From contig JAPDHM010000001.1 of NCBI GenBank assembly GCA_030704425.1, positions 186,001 through 250,000 on the forward strand: 64,000 nt of DNA. The letters run 5' to 3'. Of the stretch, positions 54,130 through 63,284 are shown one piece after another (the first letter of the stretch is position 1; each line of letters opens with the position of its first letter). Below the pieces are notes generated by a model. It had not been told where the DNA came from and ran no database searches. It was given only the letters and a program-made list of their open reading frames with translations. The position numbers and the translations under genes are program-made. The stretch is from Rhodobacteraceae bacterium IMCC1909 (lineage in GTDB: Bacteria; Pseudomonadota; Alphaproteobacteria; Rhodobacterales; Rhodobacteraceae).

Positions 54130-55059
54130 TCAATACCCGGCTGTGCGGTCGACCAAATGCACAAACGGGGCGCCTCTTTCTCCGCGTGCAATGTTTTCCA
54201 CCAAAACTTCAGCGGCTTTGGTCGGGCGGGTGCCGGAGGCGATATGCGGTGTGACCGTGACATTTGGTAGGTGCCAATAGGGATGATCTTGCGGCAAAGG
54301 TTCCACGCAAAATACATCCAAACAAGCCGCTGAAATATGCCCTTCCTTGAGTGCCGCCAAGAGGGCTGTGTCCTCAATCAACGGCCCGCGACCGGGGTTT
54401 ATGATCGTAGAGCCGCGCGGCATCTGTGCTAGGGTTTGGGCGTTGATCACATGTTCTGTCTCTTGGGTATCTGGCAAAAGCAAAATCAGAATTTCCGCGT
54501 TCTGCAACGCGGGTTTGAGCCCATCCGGGCCATGGTGGCAGGTCAGACCGTCTATTTGCTTTGGCCTGCGAGACCAGCCGCTCACGGGAAAATTAAGTGC
54601 GGCCAATGCGGCAGCACAGGCCTGGCCCAAGGCGCCCAAGCCCAGAATGGTGACGGGACGCTCCTGTGCCAAGGGCGGGTGGCTTTCGCGCCAAATATGA
54701 TCTGGATTGACGATATGCTGGTCCATCCCCAGATGGTACCGCAGAGTATGGCCGACGACCCATTCCACCATGCCATCACGCAGGCCGCTGTCGACCATGC
54801 GGCATAGTGGCTGCGTTAGGCTGGTATTGCCAACAATTTTCTCCACGCCAGCCCAGAGGCTCAGCACCGCTTTGCAGCGGGTATAGCGGGTGAAATCTTG
54901 TAGCGTGCTGCTGGGTGCGTAAACCACATAATCTACATCGGCTGGCGGACAGTCTGTTGTCACATTTGCATGGATCCCCCGCTGCACCAGACCCTGGAGC
55001 AGTGGCGCTTCATAGAGTTCAAACTGCTCTGGGCGGGCGGTGAATAGGATATTTATCAT
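54130..55059 (-). CDS. ghrA: Glyoxylate/hydroxypyruvate reductase A
   Basis: 309-residue D-2-hydroxyacid dehydrogenase that reduces glyoxylate and hydroxypyruvate with NADPH. NAD-binding motif GLGALGQACAAALAAL, second motif IINPGRGPLIEDTALLAAL, catalytic Arg/His in NPGRGP and VTVTPHIASGT. The stop overlaps the rodA start region by 4 bp (ATGA), so it is the last gene of the cell-shape operon by position, though its role is metabolic. Confidence 0.9.
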   Translation of the reverse strand: MINILFTARPEQFELYEAPLLQGLVQRGIHANVTTDCPPADVDYVVYAPSSTLQDFTRYTRCKAVLSLWAGVEKIVGNTSLTQPLCRMVDSGLRDGMVEWVVGHTLRYHLGMDQHIVNPDHIWRESHPPLAQERPVTILGLGALGQACAAALAALNFPVSGWSRRPKQIDGLTCHHGPDGLKPALQNAEILILLLPDTQETEHVINAQTLAQMPRGSTIINPGRGPLIEDTALLAALKEGHISAACLDVFCVEPLPQDHPYWHLPNVTVTPHIASGTRPTKAAEVLVENIARGERGAPFVHLVDRTAGY

Positions 55060-56207
55060 TTGAATTTTGGCCTTGGACGGTGAACATGGGCGCTTTGCAT
55101 CAAGCCAAAGCCCAGCAGCAAAATAAGCATAGCAGATCCGCCATAGCTCACCAATGGCAAGGGCACACCGACAACGGGCGCCAGCCCCATGACCATGGCT
55201 ATATTCAACGCAAAGAACAAGAAGAAGGTAATGCCAATGCCGAGGGTCAATAGGGCGGAGAAGCGGTCTTTATTGCTCAGGGCCGAGGCAATGCAGGCCA
55301 GAACCACCAAAGTGTAGAGACCTAAGAGCGAGATGGAACCGATGAACCCGAATTCTTCGGATAGGGTGGTAAAGATGAAATCCGTGTGCTTTTCGGGCAA
55401 AAAGTTGAGCCGCGATTGGGTGCCCTGCATCAAGCCCCGCCCCGTCCAACCTCCTGAACCGAAAGCGATTTTCGCCTGGGTGATATGATAGCCTGCGCCC
55501 AACGGGTCCCGATCTGGATTGAGGAACGTGTCAATCCGGCTGTATTGATAGTCTTTGAGCAATTGCCAGCCTGTGGCGCGGGTTTGAAATATGGCCACAA
55601 CAAGGCCAATGCCACTGCCGATGATCGTTGCGAAATAGGCCCAATGCACCCCGGCCAAAAACATGATCGCGCCGCCGCCCATGATCAACAGCAATGAGGT
55701 TCCAAGATCGGGTTGTCTGAGAACTAAGAACACCGGGATTAAAATCAATAGCGCTGGCAGCAAGACCCAAAATGGGCGCGAAATATGTTCGCGGGGCAAC
55801 CAATCGTAATAGGCGGCCAGCACCAGCACCAGAGCGATTTTCATCACCTCGGAGGGTTGCAGGCGGATAAAGCCAAGATCGATCCATCGTTGGGCCCCCA
55901 TGCCTGTTGTGCCGACGAATTCTACAGCGATGAGCAATAGTATCGCCAGGCAATAGGCGGGGAAAGACATGTTGCGCCAAAACCAAATCGGTACCATAGC
56001 CACCACAAAAAGCCCAGTCATGCCCAAGAAAAAACGCAGCATCTGAGGTTGGGCCCAGCGGTCAATTTGACCGCCAGCAACCGAGTAAAGCATGATGAAT
56101 CCCACGCCAGAAATTGCGGTGAGTAAGATCAGAATTGGCCAATTGAGCGCCAGGATTTTACGAAAACCGACGGGCACTGCGGCCAGATTGTACTCAAGAT
56201 AGCTCAT
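55056..56207 (-). CDS. rodA: Rod shape-determining protein RodA, peptidoglycan glycosyltransferase
   Basis: 383-residue SEDS-family membrane protein with ten expected helices. SEDS features: GSGGWTGRGLMQGTQSRLNFLPEKHTDFIF, with the functional Trp/Asp region, and LALNWPILILLTAISGVGF. It polymerises glycan strands with PBP2 (mrdA) in the elongation complex. ATG 56207 is chosen as it overlaps the mrdA stop (ATGA). Confidence 0.94.
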   Translation of the reverse strand: MSYLEYNLAAVPVGFRKILALNWPILILLTAISGVGFIMLYSVAGGQIDRWAQPQMLRFFLGMTGLFVVAMVPIWFWRNMSFPAYCLAILLLIAVEFVGTTGMGAQRWIDLGFIRLQPSEVMKIALVLVLAAYYDWLPREHISRPFWVLLPALLILIPVFLVLRQPDLGTSLLLIMGGGAIMFLAGVHWAYFATIIGSGIGLVVAIFQTRATGWQLLKDYQYSRIDTFLNPDRDPLGAGYHITQAKIAFGSGGWTGRGLMQGTQSRLNFLPEKHTDFIFTTLSEEFGFIGSISLLGLYTLVVLACIASALSNKDRFSALLTLGIGITFFLFFALNIAMVMGLAPVVGVPLPLVSYGGSAMLILLLGFGLMQSAHVHRPRPKFK

Positions 56208-58156
56208 GTTTGCACCTGTCCTTTTCTGTCCAGCGTGCTCCAATCGAAAAGTTTCGGCGCCAATTCCTCTTGCTCTTCTTTGATCTGCGCTTTGACGCCC
56301 GAGGGGTAGTGGCTCAGCTCTGGCATTTGTCCGGTCAAGGCAAACAGTGTGATGTCCCGAGCGATTGGAGCGGCTGTGGAGCTGCCGCTACCTCCGTGTT
56401 CCACCACAACCGCAACGGCAACTTTGGGATTGTCATGGGGGGCATAGTTGACAAAGAGCGCGTGATCGCGTTTTTCCCAGGGTAGATCTTCATTGCTGAT
56501 CACCCCGGTCAACCGCTCCTCTGCCGTGATGCGCCGCACTTGGGCTGTGCCGGTCTTGCCAGCCATTTGGAGGTCGGGGCTGACAATGCGCTTGCTATAG
56601 GCTGTGCCCTTTTTGGTGTTAGTGACCGCAAACATTGCCCGTTGCACCACTTTTAAATGCGCAGGATCCACATCCAAAGGAGCGCCGGTCCCCAAAGACA
56701 TTGCCTTGTCATCGATGGATTTTAGCAATCTGGGTTGAACGGCCCGCCCCGTTCCCAATCGTGCCGCCATGATTGCTAATTGCAACGGTGAGGCCAATAC
56801 ATAGCCTTGTCCAATAGAGGCATTGACCGTATCGCCGAGCAGCCAGGCTTTATCGAAAGATTTTTGTTTCCACGCCCGCGTTGGCGCCACGCCGCGGCTG
56901 ATGGCACTGAGCGGCAGATCGTGATATTCACCCAAGCCAAACCGGCGCGCCATTGCGGATATTTTGTCGATACCAACTTTTTGGCTGATGGAATAGAAAA
57001 ACACGTCACAGCTCTGCGCGATACTGTCTTCCACGTTCAAAGCGCCGTGACCTTGCCGTTTCCAGCAATGAAAACGATTGTTGGAAATCTCAAAATGCCC
57101 GGGGCAAAAAACCGTATCATCCGGACTCAACACCCCATCTTCCAGCGCCGCGAGGGCTGTGATCGTCTTAAAGGTTGAGGCGGGCGCATAGGTGCCTTGT
57201 ACCGCTTTGGCCCTGAGCGGGCCAAAAATATCATCGCGCAGGGCATTATAATTTTTGCTTGATATGCCGCGAACAAAGAGATTTGGATCAAAGCTTGGAC
57301 TCGACGCCACTGCCAAGAGATCTCCGGTTGCGCAATCAATCACCACCGCAGAGGCGGACAAGCCATCCATCCGCGCCAAGGCAAAGTTTTGGATTTTACT
57401 GTCGATGGTAAGCTTAACTGTGGCGCCTGGCTGCCCTTCGGTGCGTTGTAATTCGCGCATCACCCGTCCGACTGCATTGACCTCAATTCGTTGGTGTCCG
57501 GCAGAGCCGCGCAGGTCGTGCTCCATCTGCGCCTCAACTCCGGTTTTGCCAACCTGAAACCTGCGGATTTGCAAGAGCGGATCAGGGTCCTTTGTGCGGG
57601 ATAGATAATGCTCGCTCACCGGGCCGACATAGCCGACCACATGGGCCAAATTTTCTTTTTGGGGATAAATGCGGGACAGGCCGACATCAGTTAAGAGCCC
57701 CGGGAGTGCTGGGGCATTGGCCGCCACGCGCGCGAAATCACTCCAAGTGAGATTCTCGGTTACGGTCACCGGTACAAAGGCGCTGCGGCGGGATAATTCT
57801 CTGCGGGCTTTTTCCAGATCATTCGGGTTGATTGCAATGAGCTTTTGCAATTGTGTTAAAACCTGTTCGACATCTTCAGTTTCTTCACGGACCAGCAAGA
57901 TCCGATAGTTGGGTACATTGGCGGCAACCGGCCGCCCATCTCGGTCAAACATGATGCCGCGCGCCGGCGGCAAGAGTCGCATATTGATGCGATTTTCTTC
58001 TGCCAAAAGTCGGAATTTTTCGGCCTCTTTAATCTGTAAAAACCGCATGCGGGCACCCAGGGCGGTCACGACGCCAAGCTGCAAGGCGCCGACAAGAATG
58101 GTGCGCCGTGAGAGTTTTTGGGCCGCGTTGATGATGTCATTGGGATTGTATTTCAT
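56204..58156 (-). CDS. mrdA: Penicillin-binding protein 2, peptidoglycan transpeptidase
   Basis: 650 residues. An N-terminal anchor (about 18-36), a dimerisation domain, and the transpeptidase domain with the active S327 in PASTFK (SxxK), a CD motif in IAQSCDVFFYS (SxN-like), and KTGTAQV near the C-terminus. PBP2 cross-links elongation peptidoglycan and is the target of mecillinam. ATG 58156 overlaps the mreD stop (ATGA). Codon 72 of the longer open frame is this start. Confidence 0.94.
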   Translation of the reverse strand: MKYNPNDIINAAQKLSRRTILVGALQLGVVTALGARMRFLQIKEAEKFRLLAEENRINMRLLPPARGIMFDRDGRPVAANVPNYRILLVREETEDVEQVLTQLQKLIAINPNDLEKARRELSRRSAFVPVTVTENLTWSDFARVAANAPALPGLLTDVGLSRIYPQKENLAHVVGYVGPVSEHYLSRTKDPDPLLQIRRFQVGKTGVEAQMEHDLRGSAGHQRIEVNAVGRVMRELQRTEGQPGATVKLTIDSKIQNFALARMDGLSASAVVIDCATGDLLAVASSPSFDPNLFVRGISSKNYNALRDDIFGPLRAKAVQGTYAPASTFKTITALAALEDGVLSPDDTVFCPGHFEISNNRFHCWKRQGHGALNVEDSIAQSCDVFFYSISQKVGIDKISAMARRFGLGEYHDLPLSAISRGVAPTRAWKQKSFDKAWLLGDTVNASIGQGYVLASPLQLAIMAARLGTGRAVQPRLLKSIDDKAMSLGTGAPLDVDPAHLKVVQRAMFAVTNTKKGTAYSKRIVSPDLQMAGKTGTAQVRRITAEERLTGVISNEDLPWEKRDHALFVNYAPHDNPKVAVAVVVEHGGSGSSTAAPIARDITLFALTGQMPELSHYPSGVKAQIKEEQEELAPKLFDWSTLDRKGQVQT

Positions 58157-58692
58157 CTTGCGGCCCTCGACGCGCTGGGATGCAATGTTTGCGTTAGGGC
58201 AAAGCTCAACATGGGGCGGAAGAGCCATTTGCAGATCGGGTAGATCAAGATGCTCAGCATCACTTGGACGACATATTGTTGCACATCTGGAACCGGCAGA
58301 AATGAGAACATTAAGGCAAAATAATGCACCAAAAAGCTCACCCCAATCACCCAGGAGACAATGAACCATTCATAAAGAAATAGAATTTCCTTCCGACCAC
58401 GGGTCCGCATGCGCAAGAAAATGGAGGCGCAGAGCACGATCAATGTCCATAGGCCAGGCGGCCTTTGTAGAATGGCGTCTGCAAATAAAAAGGCCAGTGT
58501 GATGAGGATTGGGCTCATGACATCGGGGCGCCGCATGATCCAGGAAAAGGTGATGGCGAGCGGCACATCTGCTGGGGCAAAGGGATAGGGCAGGCTTTGC
58601 AGCGGGAGGGTTTGCAACAAAACCACCAGCGCAACTATCGCAAGATAGGTCAGTTGCAGGCGCAAGACGCGCAGAGGGGGATCTTGCGTCAT
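58153..58692 (-). CDS. mreD: Rod shape-determining protein MreD
   Basis: 179-residue membrane protein with five or so hydrophobic segments. MreD sequences are poorly conserved; the assignment rests on size, membrane pattern (LRLQLTYLAIVALVVLLQ, then WTLIVLCASIFLRMR) and placement mreC-mreD-mrdA. Overlaps mreC and mrdA by 4 bp each. Confidence 0.82.
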   Translation of the reverse strand: MTQDPPLRVLRLQLTYLAIVALVVLLQTLPLQSLPYPFAPADVPLAITFSWIMRRPDVMSPILITLAFLFADAILQRPPGLWTLIVLCASIFLRMRTRGRKEILFLYEWFIVSWVIGVSFLVHYFALMFSFLPVPDVQQYVVQVMLSILIYPICKWLFRPMLSFALTQTLHPSASRAAR

Positions 58693-59573
58693 GGCGCCCC
58701 CCGCGGCTCAGAGAGGGGTACCCCGACCAGATCACCGGCGGTTGGGATGGGCTCACGTGGTTGGTGGCGCACCACGCGTAGGAATTCGAGCCTTTGCATA
58801 TCGGCTGCCAATCGCACCCGCAGCCGTCCCGATTGGGTTTGAGTGACCTGGCCGACAAAGAGGCCTGACGGAAACACCCCGCCATCTCCAGAGGTCACGA
58901 CACGATCCCCCGGGCGGACGGTTTCGGGGGCCTCCAAGAAGTCCAAGGGCGGACGGCTGGTGTTGTCGCCAACAATCATAGCGCGTTGCCCGTTGGATTC
59001 GATTGAGACCGCGATGCGGCTCGAAGTGTCTGTGAGCAAAATCACCCGTGAGGTGCGCTCCCCCACGCCAGCGATACGGCCCACCAGGCCGATGCCATCA
59101 ATGGCCGCCCATCCATCCACGATCCCATCGCGTCGCCCGACATTGAGCAACACCGTTTGGCGGAAGGGGCTGCCGCTGTCGGCCAGAACCACACCGGTGA
59201 TTTTTGTGAATTTTGGATCGAGCCGCACATTGTTCAGATCAAGCAGCCGTGCGTTTTCCTGTTCACGTTGGAGCGCCGCTTCTTTCCAGGCCTTCATCTG
59301 CTGTAATTCGCGCCGCAGCTCTTGGTTTTGCTGATAGATCCGCGTGTAACTGCGGGCTGAGCGCAAGATGTTGACCGCGGCGGTCACCGGGGCCGTGATG
59401 GCTGAAAAATTGGGAATAATGCGATCGGTAATTTCCATACGCAGCCGCTCGACCCGCGGGTTGTCAATGCGCCACAGCAAGAAGAGCCCAAGCAGCATAA
59501 CTACCAAAGCGCCCAGCATCAGCCGACCAAGGGCCGTTGAATAGCGATCTGGCGTGTTACGATCCCGTGCCAT
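58689..59573 (-). CDS. mreC: Rod shape-determining protein MreC
   Basis: 294 residues. Membrane anchor (about 17-36), a coiled coil in the periplasm (YQQNQELRRELQQMKAWKEA), then the beta-domain with GWAAIDGIGLVGRIAGVGE and DTSSRIAVSIESNGQRAMI. Links MreB to RodA/PBP2. The C-terminal Pro-rich tail ends SEPRGAP. Second in the mreB operon after a 30-bp gap. Confidence 0.93.
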   Translation of the reverse strand: MARDRNTPDRYSTALGRLMLGALVVMLLGLFLLWRIDNPRVERLRMEITDRIIPNFSAITAPVTAAVNILRSARSYTRIYQQNQELRRELQQMKAWKEAALQREQENARLLDLNNVRLDPKFTKITGVVLADSGSPFRQTVLLNVGRRDGIVDGWAAIDGIGLVGRIAGVGERTSRVILLTDTSSRIAVSIESNGQRAMIVGDNTSRPPLDFLEAPETVRPGDRVVTSGDGGVFPSGLFVGQVTQTQSGRLRVRLAADMQRLEFLRVVRHQPREPIPTAGDLVGVPLSEPRGAP

Positions 59574-59603
59574 AAGCTCCCCTAAGGGTTGAGCGGTTAA
59601 CGT

Positions 59604-60665
<1,062 letters not shown>

Positions 60666-60727
60666 CTAAGCCAATTCAGGCCTAGAATTTCCCCATCTAT
60701 AAGGTTTGAGCATCGCCTTTCCAAGGC

Positions 60728-60754
60728 CTTGTAGGGTGGTTTTCTCCCTACAAG
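60728..60754 (-). terminator. Candidate stem-loop between leuA and mreB
   Basis: CTTGTAGGG (60728-60736) and CCCTACAAG (60746-60754) are exact complements with a 9-nt loop. It is downstream of leuA on the minus strand, but no T-run follows, so termination is uncertain. Confidence 0.45.
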
Positions 60755-60781
60755 CCATCAATTTAGAGAAATGGGCGGGGA

Positions 60782-62347
60782 TCAGCCGGCATCTTTGTAA
60801 GAAACCGATTTTAAGTCCTCCCCGGGCGCAGATTTTTCGCGCCGAACGATCAAGCGGTTTAAGGCGTTGATATAGGCTTTGGCTGAGGCCACCACCGTAT
60901 CGGTGTCTGCCGATTGTCCGGTTGCGATCTTACCGTCTTCCTCCATCCGTACGCTGACGGTGGCCTGGGCATCGGTTCCTTCGGTCACCGCATTCACTTG
61001 ATAAAGCTGCAAACGCGCCACATGTGGGTAGAGCTCTTTGACCGCGTTAAAAGTCGCATCAACTGGACCGTCACCTGTGGCGGTAACGCAGTGCACAACC
61101 CCATCAATGGACAACTCCAAGCTGGCCTCCTGTGGGCCTTGCGTGCCGCAGACTACGCGTAAAGATTTGAGGTTCAGGTGATCGGATTGCTCGTCGGCTG
61201 TATCTGCCCGAACCAAGGCAAGAAGATCTTCGTCAAACACTTCCTTTTTGCGATCCGCCAGATCTTTGAAGCGCACAAAGACGTCGTTCAATTGATTGTC
61301 TGCCAAATCAATGCCCAAATCTTTGAGCTTGGAACGCAATGCGGCGCGGCCGGAGTGTTTGCCCATGACCAGGTTGGTTTCGCTCAATCCTACATCTTCG
61401 GGACGCATAATCTCAAAGGTCTCGGCATTTTTCAGCATTCCGTCCTGGTGAATACCGCTTTCATGAGCAAAGGCATTTTTACCGACGATGGCTTTGTTAA
61501 ACTGCACCGCAAAGCCTGACACCGTGGCCACGCGGCGGCTAATGGCCATTATTTTTGTGCTGTCGATCTGTGTGTGGTAGGGCATGATGTCGTTGCGCAC
61601 TTTCATAGCCATCACGACCTCTTCCAGTGCCGTGTTGCCAGCGCGCTCTCCCAAGCCATTGATTGTACATTCAATTTGACGCGCTCCGGCATCTACGGCG
61701 GCTAAGGAATTGGCGGTGGCCATGCCAAGATCATTGTGGCAATGCGTGGCGAAAATCACGTCTGTAGCGCCGGGCACGTGTTTAATTAAACGCCCGATCA
61801 GCTCGGCACTTTCGCGCGGCGCCGTATAGCCGACCGTGTCGGGGATGTTGATGGTGCTTGCGCCGGCCTTGATGGCGATTTCAATGGTGCGGCAGAGGTA
61901 GTCATATTCTGTGCGGGTGGCATCCATTGGCGACCACTGCACATTGTCGCAAAGGTTGCGGGCATGTGTGACCGTTTCGTGAATGCGCTCGGCCATTTCA
62001 TCTTGGGTCAGGTTGGGAATGGCACGGTGCAAGGGCGATGTGCCAATGAATGTATGAATGCGGGGCTGGGCCGCATGGCGCACGGCTTCGGCACAGCGAT
62101 CAATATCCTTGAAATTGGCACGGGCAAGGCCACAGATCATGGCGTTTTTGCTGCGTTTGGCAATCTCGCTGACGGCCTTGAAATCGCCTTCCGAGGCGAT
62201 TGGAAATCCGGCTTCAATGATGTCCACGCCCATATCGTCAAGCATTTCGGCCAATTCAAGCTTTTCGGAATGGGTCATGGTTGCGCCGGGGCTTTGTTCA
62301 CCGTCACGCAAAGTGGTGTCGAAAATATATACACGATCTTGGGTCAT
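60782..62347 (-). CDS. leuA: 2-isopropylmalate synthase
   Basis: First committed enzyme of leucine synthesis; condenses acetyl-CoA with 2-oxoisovalerate. 521 residues: the TIM barrel starts VYIFDTTLRDGEQSPGATM (metal and substrate site), includes HCHNDLGMATANSLAAVDAGARQIECTINGLGERAGN, then a linker and C-terminal regulatory domain (about 390-500) that binds leucine for feedback. A leucine-rich leader peptide and competing hairpins upstream (62380-62474) suggest attenuation as well. Confidence 0.96.
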   Translation of the reverse strand: MTQDRVYIFDTTLRDGEQSPGATMTHSEKLELAEMLDDMGVDIIEAGFPIASEGDFKAVSEIAKRSKNAMICGLARANFKDIDRCAEAVRHAAQPRIHTFIGTSPLHRAIPNLTQDEMAERIHETVTHARNLCDNVQWSPMDATRTEYDYLCRTIEIAIKAGASTINIPDTVGYTAPRESAELIGRLIKHVPGATDVIFATHCHNDLGMATANSLAAVDAGARQIECTINGLGERAGNTALEEVVMAMKVRNDIMPYHTQIDSTKIMAISRRVATVSGFAVQFNKAIVGKNAFAHESGIHQDGMLKNAETFEIMRPEDVGLSETNLVMGKHSGRAALRSKLKDLGIDLADNQLNDVFVRFKDLADRKKEVFDEDLLALVRADTADEQSDHLNLKSLRVVCGTQGPQEASLELSIDGVVHCVTATGDGPVDATFNAVKELYPHVARLQLYQVNAVTEGTDAQATVSVRMEEDGKIATGQSADTDTVVASAKAYINALNRLIVRREKSAPGEDLKSVSYKDAG

Positions 62348-62379
62348 AGGACTGTTCTTCTGCTAGGATTTTGGAAGGG

Positions 62380-62432
62380 TTCGGCGCTGGGCCTAGGTGA
62401 GCGTCCCGCGCCGAAAAGCACGCTCAGCCTAG
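62380..62432 (-). promoter_or_regulatory. Candidate leu attenuator: two competing hairpins
   Basis: On the minus strand the region after the leader peptide can form two stems that cannot coexist. Stem A pairs 62420-62432 (CTAGGCTGAGCGT on the transcript, overlapping the last Leu codon and stop of the leader) with 62393-62404 (ACGCTCACCTAG), 12 bp with one bulge. Stem B pairs 62408-62415 (TTCGGCGC) with 62380-62387 (GCGCCGAA), 8 bp. A ribosome reaching the leader stop would cover stem A and leave stem B free; a ribosome stalled at Leu codons would allow stem A. Stem B lacks a T-run. Confidence 0.6.
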
Positions 62433-62474
62433 ACTAAGTGTTAGAAGGAGAAGTTGCTCAGTCAAATGTTCCAT
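62424..62474 (-). CDS. leuL: leu leader peptide, leucine-rich
   Basis: A 16-codon open frame, 76 bp before leuA: MEHLTEQLLLLTLSLG then TGA. Seven of 16 residues are leucine, four of them consecutive at codons 8-11. The peptide ends inside the 5' arm of a hairpin, as in classic attenuators of amino-acid operons. There is no strong ribosome-binding site, and the stretch is too short for any ORF statistic to support it, but leucine content and position are persuasive. Confidence 0.65.
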   Translation of the reverse strand: MEHLTEQLLLLTLSLG

Positions 62475-62605
62475 GGGCCTAGGTATACCTGTGATTTTGC
62501 AAATGGGAAGTGAAAAAATATGACAAAACCCGACGCGCGCAAGCGATTTGTGGCAAAAACCGGCGATTCGGTGGCCATGTGGATGATGCGCCCTACCTCG
62601 GGGCT

Positions 62606-63271
62606 ATGAAACGGATTTTGATCATCGGTGCCTCTGGCGCTATTGGAACGGCCCTGGCAGAGACCTACCGCAGCCAGGGGTGGCAGTGCGCGGGCCTGTC
62701 TCGCACGGAGCAGGGATTGGACTTAACGCAAGAGCGCAGTATCGCCCCCGCCTTAGCGACGCTCAAAGGCCCCTTTGAGACGATTGTCACGGCCACCGGA
62801 GCATTAACGCTGGACGGGGTTGGGCCTGAAAAGACCATTAAGGCTGTGACGGCGCAAACTATGGCGGCACAGATGCAGATCAACGCCATTGGGCCAGCGC
62901 TCATTCTGGGTCAGATTGGCCCTTTGCTGCCGCGTGATCGTCCAGCCAGGGTTGCGGTCCTCTCAGCGCGGGTGGGATCGATTGGCGACAACCGGCTGGG
63001 GGGCTGGATTTCCTATCGGGCGGCCAAGGCTGCCCTTAATCAAATTGTGCGCACTTCTGCGATTGAATTGGCCCGCAGTCATCCGCAGCTGTCCTGTTTT
63101 GCGCTGCATCCTGGCACCGTCGACACACCTTTAACACGGCCCTTTTCCGCAAAATATGACGCGCGGCCTGCGCCAGAGGCGGCCGCAAGATTATATGAGG
63201 TGATTGAAGCGCGCGGGCCGCATGAGACCGGACAATTTTTCGATCAAAACGGGCGTGTTGTTCCGTGGTGA
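62606..63271 (+). CDS. Short-chain dehydrogenase/reductase (C-factor-like)
   Basis: 221 residues. N-terminal GASGAIGTALAETY (Rossmann glycine motif), VLSARVGSIGDNRLGGWISYRAAKAALNQ with the catalytic Ser, Tyr and Lys (YxxxK), and HPGTVDTPLTRPF. Sequence resembles CsgA/C-factor type SDRs, substrate unknown. ATG 62606 is chosen: the first strand (RILIIGASG) starts there. Convergent with the MORN gene (13 bp). Confidence 0.85.
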   Translation: MKRILIIGASGAIGTALAETYRSQGWQCAGLSRTEQGLDLTQERSIAPALATLKGPFETIVTATGALTLDGVGPEKTIKAVTAQTMAAQMQINAIGPALILGQIGPLLPRDRPARVAVLSARVGSIGDNRLGGWISYRAAKAALNQIVRTSAIELARSHPQLSCFALHPGTVDTPLTRPFSAKYDARPAPEAAARLYEVIEARGPHETGQFFDQNGRVVPW

Positions 63272-63284
63272 AGGGCCCTGGGCG

